From JB111 sp049856295 (lineage in GTDB: Bacteria; Actinomycetota; Actinomycetes; Actinomycetales; Actinomycetaceae): a stretch of 64,000 nt of DNA. Below the pieces are notes generated by a model. The model was not told the origin of the DNA, searched no databases, and saw only the letters and a program-made list of their open reading frames with translations. Shown here one piece after another: positions 17,636-26,613 of this stretch (position 1 is its first letter; each line of letters begins with the position of its first letter). The translations under genes and the position numbers were made by a program. The stretch is taken from NCBI RefSeq assembly GCF_049856295.1, contig NZ_JBNDMZ010000011.1:1-64000 (forward strand), in the 5' to 3' direction.

Positions 17636-17650
17636 GCTCACCCAAGTTGT
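17636..17650. promoter_or_regulatory. candidate SorC site in the sorC/glpD divergent gap
   Basis: GCTCACCCAAGTTGT shares its first nine bases with the rpiB-proximal palindrome at 16521-16535. It sits just upstream of the SorC gene and about 100 bases upstream of glpD. Confidence 0.3.
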
Positions 17651-17742
17651 GCGGATGTGCGATGGCGACCATCCTAAGGAGAACACGACGCGGTGGACGC
17701 GATCCCCGACGTCGACGCACGAGCCGATGGAGGAGCGAGCAC

Positions 17743-19482
17743 GTGAACACGACAGCACTCACGCAGGAGTCCCGGCAGGACGCCCTGGACACGATGGCCG
17801 AGACCGAGCTCGACGTCCTCGTCATCGGCGGAGGCGTCACCGGCGCCGGCATCGCGCTCGACGCGGCCACGCGCGGCCTCAGCACCGGGATCGTCGAGAT
17901 GCGCGACTGGGCGTCCGGCACCTCGCAGTGGTCCTCCAAGCTCATCCACGGCGGGCTCCGCTACCTCTACCAGCTCAACTTCGCCCTCGTCTCCGAGGCG
18001 CTGAAGGAGCGCGGCATCCTCCTGACGACGACGGCACCGCACCTCGTCTCCGCCCAGCCGTTCCTCTGGCCGCTCAAGCAGCGCGTCATCGAGCGTGGCT
18101 ACTCGGCGGTCGGCGTCGGCATGTACGACGCGCTGTCGATCCTCGGCAACAAGGGCGCGACCGTGCCGATGCAGAAGCACTACAGCCACAAGGGCGCGAT
18201 GGACCTCGTCCCGAGCCTCGACCCCGACACCCTCATCGGCGGCATCCGTTTCTACGACGCCCGCGTGGACGACGCGCGGCTCGTCATGACCCTCGTGCGG
18301 ACCGCGCAGGGCTACGGCGCCCACGCCGCGACGCGCTCGCAGGTCACGTCGATCACCACGGATGCCACCGGCCGCGCGACCGGCGCGATCGTCAAGGACC
18401 TCGAGACCGGCCGCGAGATCACCGTGCGCGCGAAGAACGTCATCGGCGCGACCGGCGTGTGGACCGAGGAGACCGAGACGCTCGGCGGCGCCGAGGGCGG
18501 GCTCCAGGTCCTCGCCTCGAAGGGCATCCACATCGTGGTGCCCAAGGAGCGGATCGAGGGCAGCACCGGCGTCTTCCTGCGCACCGAGAAGTCGGTCCTC
18601 TTCATCATCCCGTGGCAGCGCTACTGGGTCATCGGCACCACGGACACCAAGTGGACCGAGCAGGTGGACTCGCCGGTGGCGACCGCGGAGGACATCGACT
18701 ACGTCCTCGAGCAGGCCAACTCGGTGCTTCTCGACAAGCTGACGCGGGACGACATCATCGGCACGTACGCCGGCCTGCGCCCCCTCCTCCAGCCGGTGGA
18801 CAAGGGCGACGGCGAGTCGACGAAGGTCTCCCGCGAGCACACGGTGACCACGCCGCAGCCCGGCCTCACCGTCATCGCCGGCGGCAAGCTCACCTCGTAC
18901 CGGCTCATGGCCCAGGACGCGGTCGACCACGCGATCGGGAAGGCTCGGGCCAAGGCGACGCCGTCGATCACCGAGAGGACCCCGCTCGTGGGGGCTCCCG
19001 GGCTCGAGGCCACGCGCCGGCAGCTACCGCGCCTGGCGTCGAAGTACAACCTCACCCGGGCACGCGCCGAGCACCTCGTCTCGCGCTACGGGTCCGAGGT
19101 GACCGAGGTCCTCTCGACCGTCGACGCCGACCCGAGCCTCGGCGCGCCGCTCGAGCACGCGCCGGACTACCTGCGCGCCGAGGTCGCCTACGGCGTCACC
19201 CACGAGGGTGCGCTGCACCTCGAGGACATGCTGCTGCACCGCGTCCGGCTCGACTTCGAGCTGCCCGACCGTGGCAAGGCGGCGGCCCCCGAGGTCGCCG
19301 AGGTCATGGGTTCCCTGCTCGGCTGGGACGACGCCCGGCGTGAGCAGGAGGTCCAGAGCTGGGTCGCGCAGGCGGACGCGATCCTCGCCGCCCAGCAGAC
19401 CGACAACGACGAGGCGGCCTCGGCCGCACGCGTGCAGGCCCCGCAGCTGGTCCCCGTCGAGGACCTCTCGTCGGCACACTGA
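17743..19482 (+). CDS. glpD: aerobic glycerol-3-phosphate dehydrogenase (FAD)
   Basis: This 579-residue flavoprotein oxidises glycerol 3-phosphate to dihydroxyacetone phosphate and passes electrons to the respiratory chain. It has the FAD motif DVLVIGGGVTGAGIALDAATRG, then the GlpD signatures TSQWSSKLIHGGLRYL and YAGLRPLL, and the C-terminal DAO domain with HLVSRYG. The GTG at 17743 has GGAGGAG at good spacing. It is divergent from the SorC gene and followed by glpK. EryB of erythritol pathways belongs to the same family, but length and the paired glpK favour glycerol. Confidence 0.93.
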   Translation: MNTTALTQESRQDALDTMAETELDVLVIGGGVTGAGIALDAATRGLSTGIVEMRDWASGTSQWSSKLIHGGLRYLYQLNFALVSEALKERGILLTTTAPHLVSAQPFLWPLKQRVIERGYSAVGVGMYDALSILGNKGATVPMQKHYSHKGAMDLVPSLDPDTLIGGIRFYDARVDDARLVMTLVRTAQGYGAHAATRSQVTSITTDATGRATGAIVKDLETGREITVRAKNVIGATGVWTEETETLGGAEGGLQVLASKGIHIVVPKERIEGSTGVFLRTEKSVLFIIPWQRYWVIGTTDTKWTEQVDSPVATAEDIDYVLEQANSVLLDKLTRDDIIGTYAGLRPLLQPVDKGDGESTKVSREHTVTTPQPGLTVIAGGKLTSYRLMAQDAVDHAIGKARAKATPSITERTPLVGAPGLEATRRQLPRLASKYNLTRARAEHLVSRYGSEVTEVLSTVDADPSLGAPLEHAPDYLRAEVAYGVTHEGALHLEDMLLHRVRLDFELPDRGKAAAPEVAEVMGSLLGWDDARREQEVQSWVAQADAILAAQQTDNDEAASAARVQAPQLVPVEDLSSAH

Positions 19483-19494
19483 CACGTACTGCCT

Positions 19495-19528
19495 GGACGG
19501 GCGGGAACCCACCGGTCCCCGCCCGTCC
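19495..19528 (+). terminator. 11-bp hairpin between glpD and glpK
   Basis: Arms 19495-19505 (GGACGGGCGGG) and 19518-19528 are perfectly complementary around a 12-base loop, 12 bases after the glpD stop. Confidence 0.6.
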
Positions 19529-19613
19529 GTCCACCCCCACAAGGACCGGCCACCGGAAACCGCCGGCGGCCGGATGCACATCGACACCGAAGTCGAAAGG
19601 AACCGCCCCCACC

Positions 19614-21134
19614 ATGAGCGACCAGAAGTACGTCCTCGCGATCGACCAGGGAACGACCTCCTCCCGGGCCATCATCTTCGACCACTCCGGGCAGATCGTC
19701 TCGGTCGGCCAGCTCGAGCACGAGCAGATCTTCCCGAGGGCGGGCTGGGTCGAGCACGACCCGAAGGAGATCTGGAACAACGTCCGGGAGGCCGTGGGCC
19801 AGGCCCTGTCCAAGGCCTCCCTCAACGCGGGCAACATCGCCGCCGCGGGCATCACCAACCAGCGCGAGACCACCGTCGTCTGGGACAGGACCACCGGTGA
19901 GCCGATCTACAACGCGATCGTCTGGCAGGACACCCGCACCGACGCCATCTGCAAGGAGCTCGCGGGCTCCGAGGGCGACGAGAAGTACAAGTCCCGCGTC
20001 GGACTGCCGCTCGCCACCTACTTCTCCGGGCCGAAGATCAAGTGGATCCTCGACAACGTCGACGGCGCCCGCGAGAAGGCCGAGTCCGGCGACCTCATCT
20101 TCGGCAACACCGACGCCTGGGTGCTGTGGAACATGACGGGCGGCGTCGACGGCGGCCTGCACGTCACCGACGTCACCAACGCCTCGCGCACGATGCTCAT
20201 GGACGTCAAGACCCTGAGCTGGGCCGAGGACATCGCGGCCGACATGGGCGTCCCGCTCTCGATGCTCCCCGAGATCCGCTCCTCCTCCGAGGTCTACGGC
20301 AAGGGTCGCGGACAGGGGCTGCTCGCCGACGTGCCGATCTCCGGCATCCTCGGCGACCAGCAGGCCGCCACGTTCGGCCAGGCCTGCTTCGAGAAGGGCA
20401 TGGCCAAGAACACCTACGGCACGGGCAACTTCATGCTCATCAACACCGGGAACGAGCCGGTGTTCTCCGAGAACGGGCTGCTCACCACGCTGGGCTACAA
20501 GATCGGCGACCAGCCGGCCGTGTACTGCCTCGAGGGCTCGATCGCCGTGACCGGCTCGCTCGTCCAGTGGCTGCGCGACAACCTCGGCATCATCTCCAGC
20601 GCTCCGGAGGTCGAGGAGCTCGCCAAGACGGTCGAGGACAACGGCGGCACCTACTTCGTCCCGGCGTTCTCCGGCCTGTTCGCCCCGTACTGGAAGTCCG
20701 ACGCCCGCGGCGCGCTCGTCGGCATGACCCGGTTCGTCAACAAGGGGCACATCGCCCGCGCCACCCTCGAGGCCACGGCCTTCCAGACGCGCGAGGTCCT
20801 CGACGCGATGAACGCCGACTCCGGCGTCGACCTCGCCGAGCTCAAGGTCGACGGCGGCATGGTCGCCAACGAGACCCTCATGCAGTTCCAGGCCGACATC
20901 CTCGGGGTCGACGTCGTCAAGCCCGTCGTCGCCGAGACGACCGCGCTGGGCGCCGCGTACGCCGCGGGCATCGCCGTCGGGTTCTGGAACGGCGAGCAGG
21001 ACGTCATCGACAACTGGGCCGAGGACAAGCGGTGGACGCCGCAGCTCGACGAGGCCGAGCGCGAGCGGACCTACCGCCTGTGGAAGAAGGCCGTGACGAA
21101 GACGTTCGACTGGGTCGACGAGGACGTCAACTGA
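19614..21134 (+). CDS. glpK: glycerol kinase
   Basis: This 506-residue FGGY kinase is a canonical glycerol kinase. It starts VLAIDQGTTSSRAIIFD and contains NQRETTVVWD, WILDNV, GILGDQQAA, YGTGNFMLINTG and APYWKSDARG. It converts glycerol to glycerol 3-phosphate, the GlpD substrate, so the glpD-glpK pair forms a complete glycerol route. The ATG is preceded by AAAGGA about 12 bases upstream. The gene has its own terminator hairpin downstream and a hairpin separating it from glpD. No glycerol facilitator (GlpF) is in the window. Confidence 0.96.
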   Translation: MSDQKYVLAIDQGTTSSRAIIFDHSGQIVSVGQLEHEQIFPRAGWVEHDPKEIWNNVREAVGQALSKASLNAGNIAAAGITNQRETTVVWDRTTGEPIYNAIVWQDTRTDAICKELAGSEGDEKYKSRVGLPLATYFSGPKIKWILDNVDGAREKAESGDLIFGNTDAWVLWNMTGGVDGGLHVTDVTNASRTMLMDVKTLSWAEDIAADMGVPLSMLPEIRSSSEVYGKGRGQGLLADVPISGILGDQQAATFGQACFEKGMAKNTYGTGNFMLINTGNEPVFSENGLLTTLGYKIGDQPAVYCLEGSIAVTGSLVQWLRDNLGIISSAPEVEELAKTVEDNGGTYFVPAFSGLFAPYWKSDARGALVGMTRFVNKGHIARATLEATAFQTREVLDAMNADSGVDLAELKVDGGMVANETLMQFQADILGVDVVKPVVAETTALGAAYAAGIAVGFWNGEQDVIDNWAEDKRWTPQLDEAERERTYRLWKKAVTKTFDWVDEDVN

Positions 21135-21188
21135 TCGACGAGTGAGGGGAACTCCTCCCGCGAGCGAGGGGATTCCCCGACGTGCCGA

Positions 21189-21219
21189 GGGGCGCGCGGC
21201 CACCGCGGCTGCGCGCCCC
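21189..21219. terminator. hairpin between convergent glpK and dusB
   Basis: Arms 21189-21201 and 21207-21219 pair over 13 bases with one mismatch, loop ACCGC. It lies between the converging glpK and dusB genes and could stop transcription from both sides. Confidence 0.65.
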
Positions 21220-21264
21220 TTCGCGCGTCCGGCTCCCGCGACCTCACGCTCCCCCGCCCCGGTG

Positions 21265-22551
21265 TCAGCCCCCGGACACCGACAGTTCGGCCTGCCGCAG
21301 CACCGCGGCGAACTCGTCGTCGACGGTGCGCGAGCTCAACCAGGCGTCCGGCAGGTGCGCGCGCTTCGGTCCGCCGGCCCTTCCCCGCTGCCCCTCGGCT
21401 CCCTCACCCGGGTACGGCGAGTCGAGGTCGAGGTCGGCGATCAGCGCATCCAGCTCGGCCAGCGTGGAGATGAGGGCGAACGCCCGACGCGCGTCGCCGC
21501 CGACGGGGTAACCCTTGAAGTACCACGCCACGTGCTTGCGCATCTCGCGCATGGCCCGGTCCTCGTCGCCGAAGTGCTCGGCCATGAGCTCGGCGTGGCG
21601 GCGCAGCACCCCGGTCACGTCGCGCAGCCCGGGCCGCACCCGCCGGTCCGAGCCGGTCGCCGCCGCGACGAGGTCGGTGAACAGCCACGGCCTGCCCTGG
21701 CACCCACGACCGACGACGACGCCGTCCGCCCCGGTCGTCCGCATCATCTCGGCGGCGTCCTCGGCGGACCACAGGTCGCCGTTCCCGAGCACGGGGACGG
21801 TCGTCACGGCCTCCTTGAGTCGGGCGATCGCCTCCCAGCGCGCGGTCCCCGAGTAGTGCTGCTCGAGCGTGCGGGCATGCAGCGCGACGGCCGCGGCGCC
21901 GGCGGCCTCGGCGGCCCGTCCGGCGTCGAGGTAGGTGAGGTGCTCGTCGTCGATGCCCATGCGCATCTTCACGGTCACCGGCACCTCGTGCCCGCGACCC
22001 CGGCTGGCCGAGCGGGCGGCGTCGACGGCACCGCGCACGATGTCGCTGAACAGGTCGGCCTTCCACGGCAGCGCCGCTCCCCCGCCCTTGCGCGTGACCT
22101 TGGGGACCGGGCAGCCGAAGTTGAGGTCGACGTGGTCGGCCCAGTCCTCCTCGACGAGGATCCGCACCGCGGCCGCCACCGTGACCGGGTCGACGCCGTA
22201 GAGCTGCACTGACCGCACGGGGTCCGTGGGGTCGGGGGTGATCATCCGCATCGTCTCGGGCGTGCGCTCGACGAGCGCGCGGGAGGTGATCATCTCGCAC
22301 ACGTACAGCCCGGCCGGGGCATGGGTCCCGACGGCGGAGCTCACCCGGGCGGTCGGCGCCAGGGCCGCCTCGCCCGCCTCACGGCACAGCTGCCGGAACG
22401 GCGGCAGGGTGACGCCGGCCATGGGGGCCAGGACGACGGGCACGCCGACGCGAACCTCCCCCACCTGGAGCGGGGCCGGGGTGCGCAGCGCGTCCGTCGC
22501 CGTGTGCGGCGGGTCCGGCTCGCCGGTCACCCGCGTCGTCGACTCGCTCAT
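21265..22551 (-). CDS. dusB: tRNA-dihydrouridine synthase B
   Basis: This 428-residue flavoenzyme reduces specific uridines in tRNA. It has the FMN-binding start VVLAPMAGVTLPPFR, the catalytic cysteine in VDLNFGCPVPKVTRKGGG, KMRMGID, and GNGDLWS with VVVGRGCQGRPWLF near the phosphate-binding end. The ATG at 22551 is preceded by AGGAG; the upstream in-frame stretch is Arg-rich and unlikely to be translated. It follows glyS, a frequent neighbour in Micrococcales. Confidence 0.93.
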   Translation of the reverse strand: MSESTTRVTGEPDPPHTATDALRTPAPLQVGEVRVGVPVVLAPMAGVTLPPFRQLCREAGEAALAPTARVSSAVGTHAPAGLYVCEMITSRALVERTPETMRMITPDPTDPVRSVQLYGVDPVTVAAAVRILVEEDWADHVDLNFGCPVPKVTRKGGGAALPWKADLFSDIVRGAVDAARSASRGRGHEVPVTVKMRMGIDDEHLTYLDAGRAAEAAGAAAVALHARTLEQHYSGTARWEAIARLKEAVTTVPVLGNGDLWSAEDAAEMMRTTGADGVVVGRGCQGRPWLFTDLVAAATGSDRRVRPGLRDVTGVLRRHAELMAEHFGDEDRAMREMRKHVAWYFKGYPVGGDARRAFALISTLAELDALIADLDLDSPYPGEGAEGQRGRAGGPKRAHLPDAWLSSRTVDDEFAAVLRQAELSVSGG

Positions 22552-22695
22552 CCACCAGCTCCTGCTCGTCCGCCGTCCGCCTCGTGCCCGCCGCACCGGG
22601 CGACGGACCCTCCATTGTGCGGCAGCGAACCGGCCCAAGGCGTGCGACGGTCCTCACGGCGCCCCCGCGCCGGCCACCCAGGACGAGTGACCGAC

Positions 22696-22719
22696 GCGGG
22701 TCGGACGATGTCGACCCGC
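22696..22719 (-). terminator. 8-bp hairpin after glyS
   Basis: GCGGGTCG (22696-22703) and CGACCCGC (22712-22719) pair perfectly around an 8-base loop, 35 bases beyond the glyS stop. Confidence 0.4.
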
Positions 22720-22754
22720 CCGCGCGCTGAATCCGTCAGGCGCCGGGACGGCGG

Positions 22755-24143
<1,389 letters not shown>

Positions 24144-24340
24144 GTGGTCTCCAGGTTCTGCCGGGCGGTGCCCGGCGCTCGAGCCGCACCCGGGTGGTGC
24201 GGACGGGGACAACCGTAGACGGACGGGACGCCGCGGGGCACATCGATCCGCCGCAGCGCGGACCGCGACCGGTGTCGGGCGCCACGCGGCCCGCTGCAGC
24301 ACGGGGACCGGGGGCTCGCCCGGCTCGGACACGCTCGCCG

Positions 24341-26539
24341 CTAGCTCTCCCGGTAGATCTCCGGGACCTGGTCCGGGTAGGCGAGGACGCGGCCGTCGCC
24401 GATCGCCACGGTGGCGATACCTCCGTCGAGCGACGTGTAGGTCATCGTCAGCTCCTCCGCGCCGGCCACGTCGAGGTCGATCTCGACGGGCTCGCCGAGG
24501 GTGACCTCCTCGCTCCACCGCAGCGCGCCGTCAGTGGAGAACTGCACGCGCACGACCCGGTCGTCGAAGCCCTCGAGGTCGTCACCGGCGAGCTCGGGGT
24601 CCTCGAACCGCCCGATCGTCCCGCGGAACCGTTCGAAGCCGCCGTCGAGCGTCCAGCCCCACGTACCCGAGTCGTTGTAGTTGCCGGAGTCGAGCGCTCT
24701 CGGGTAGGACCGGCCCGCGATCTCGATCGGCCCCTGCCCCGCGATGTTGAACCCGGAGCCGGAGATGTAGTCGAGCTCGTCGAGATACATCGAGGTGCTC
24801 GGGACGGCGACCTCGACCTCGACCGACCCGTCGTGGTCCTCGCCCGCCGCGGGGGTCTGCCCGACGATCGTGCCGACCGGCTCACCGTCCGAGAGCACCT
24901 CGGTGGTGGCGATCTCGGTGCCGTCGCCGAGCTCTGCCTGCGCCTGCTCGACCGTCTGCCCGGCAAGGTCCGGGGTCGGGCTCGACCGGAACACGAACGC
25001 CCAGAGCAGGAGCACGACGACGAGGAGCGCGACGACGCCGCCCCCGACGAGCAGCGGCAGGCGCGGTCGCGCAGCCGCACCCGGGGCGCGGGAGGCGTTC
25101 CCACCGGTGGCCGCTGCGCCGCCGTAGGCCGCCGCGCCGCCGTACCCGGCCGGACCACCACCGGCGGACCCGGGCGAGCCCGGACCGCCGTAGGACGCCG
25201 AACCGCCGTACGGCCCGCCGGCCGCTCCCCCGTACCCGGGACCACCTGCGGCCGGTCCGACGTACGAGCCGCCACCCGGCCCGCCGTAGCCTGGTGCACC
25301 CGCGCCGGGGCTGCCGTACGTGCCGGGCGCTGCGGCGGGCGACCCCGCCACCATCGGCCCCGCACCCGGGTCGTGCGCGGACGCCGCGGACCACGGCGGC
25401 GCGCCCTGGGCACCGGCCGCCGGCACTGAGCCTGGCGCGGAGGCGCCACCGGCCCCCGCGGCGCCTCCCGCGGCCGCCGCACCTCCCGCGCTCGGCGCGA
25501 GCCGCGTGCTGCCGGGACCCGCACCCTGCTCGAGCAGGGCCGGGTCGACCTGACGGGTCTCGTCACCACCGGTTGCGGCGGTCGCGGTGCGCCGGCCGAG
25601 GTCGGCCGTGGCGTCGTCGTCGGTCCGCCGGGGCGCGGGCGCACCCGGAGGCGGCGCGTCGAGCGCGGTCAGCGCCGGCAGGCCGCGCAGCTCCTCGGCC
25701 AGGTGCCCCAGCTCCTCGGCCACGTCGGTGGCCGACGGACGCTCGCGGGCCTCCTTGTCGACCATCCGCGTCACGGCGGTCCACAGCTGGTCCGGGAACC
25801 CGTCGGGGCGGCCGGGCAGCAGCTCGGAGTGCCGGCGCAGCACGCCGTACGTGCCGCCGGGGCCGGCGAACGGGGTCACCCCGACGACCATCTCGTAGAG
25901 CATGACGCCGAGCGCGTAGACGTCCGTCGCCGGGCCGGGCGGCAGCTCCTCGATGACCTCGGGCGCCATGTAGAGGGGGGTGCCGAGCATCGCGGTCGAC
26001 GTCGTCGAGTGGAGGGCCTGCGTGACGCGGGCGACGCCGAAGTCGGACACCTTCGGCACGATCCCCTCGCCCGCGCCGCCGTCGTCACCCTCGGCGACGT
26101 CACCGCCTCCGCCGGCGAGCAGGACGTTGCCCGGCTTGACGTCGCGGTGGATGACACCGCGATCGTGGATGGCGGCGAGCCCGACCGCGATCTGTCGGCC
26201 GAACCACGCGGCCTCGCCCGGCGGGAGCGTCCCGCGCTCGTCGAGCAGGCCGCGCAGGTCGCCGCCCGCGACGAACTCCATGACGATGGCGAGCGTGCTG
26301 CCCTCGACCACGAGGTCGTGGACCCGTACCACGTTGGCGTGGACGACCCGGACGAGGAACGAGCGCTCCTGGACGAACCGCTGGACGATCTCGGGGTCCT
26401 CGGCGTACTCCGACCGCAGGATCTTGACCGCCACCTCGTGGCCGTCGTCGTTGCGGTGCCCCGCCCAGACGGAGCCCATCGCGCCGCGGCCGACCTGGCG
26501 GTCGAGCGTGTATCGGCTGCCGAGCGGGCGTGACGTCAT
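24341..26539 (-). CDS. receptor Ser/Thr protein kinase with PASTA-like and NPCBM-like extracellular domains, paralogue 1
   Basis: This 732-residue protein has a Hanks-type kinase domain (about 10-275) with glycine loop GRGAMGSV, Lys39, HRDVKPGN (131-138), DFG (166-168) and GTPLYMAPE. A long Ala/Gly/Pro/Tyr-rich linker leads to one membrane helix (about 495-517). Outside lie one PASTA-like repeat (about 520-582) and a domain of about 130 residues whose pattern (GTWGWTLDGGFERFRGTIG, then VQFSTDG and IDLDVAGAEELTMTY) resembles NPCBM carbohydrate-binding modules. It likely senses an envelope ligand. GAGGA precedes the ATG. It is a tandem paralogue of the next kinase. Confidence 0.9.
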   Translation of the reverse strand: MTSRPLGSRYTLDRQVGRGAMGSVWAGHRNDDGHEVAVKILRSEYAEDPEIVQRFVQERSFLVRVVHANVVRVHDLVVEGSTLAIVMEFVAGGDLRGLLDERGTLPPGEAAWFGRQIAVGLAAIHDRGVIHRDVKPGNVLLAGGGGDVAEGDDGGAGEGIVPKVSDFGVARVTQALHSTTSTAMLGTPLYMAPEVIEELPPGPATDVYALGVMLYEMVVGVTPFAGPGGTYGVLRRHSELLPGRPDGFPDQLWTAVTRMVDKEARERPSATDVAEELGHLAEELRGLPALTALDAPPPGAPAPRRTDDDATADLGRRTATAATGGDETRQVDPALLEQGAGPGSTRLAPSAGGAAAAGGAAGAGGASAPGSVPAAGAQGAPPWSAASAHDPGAGPMVAGSPAAAPGTYGSPGAGAPGYGGPGGGSYVGPAAGGPGYGGAAGGPYGGSASYGGPGSPGSAGGGPAGYGGAAAYGGAAATGGNASRAPGAAARPRLPLLVGGGVVALLVVVLLLWAFVFRSSPTPDLAGQTVEQAQAELGDGTEIATTEVLSDGEPVGTIVGQTPAAGEDHDGSVEVEVAVPSTSMYLDELDYISGSGFNIAGQGPIEIAGRSYPRALDSGNYNDSGTWGWTLDGGFERFRGTIGRFEDPELAGDDLEGFDDRVVRVQFSTDGALRWSEEVTLGEPVEIDLDVAGAEELTMTYTSLDGGIATVAIGDGRVLAYPDQVPEIYRES

Positions 26540-26613
26540 GGATCCTCGGGTGTCGGTGCGGAGGGGCGGGAAGGGGGGAACGGTCCTGCGACAGGGTACC
26601 GATCCGCGGCGCG

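Noticed and set aside
17743..19482. The gene could be EryB, the erythritol-phosphate dehydrogenase.
   Set aside because: The same family, but the protein has normal GlpD features and is directly followed by a canonical glycerol kinase.
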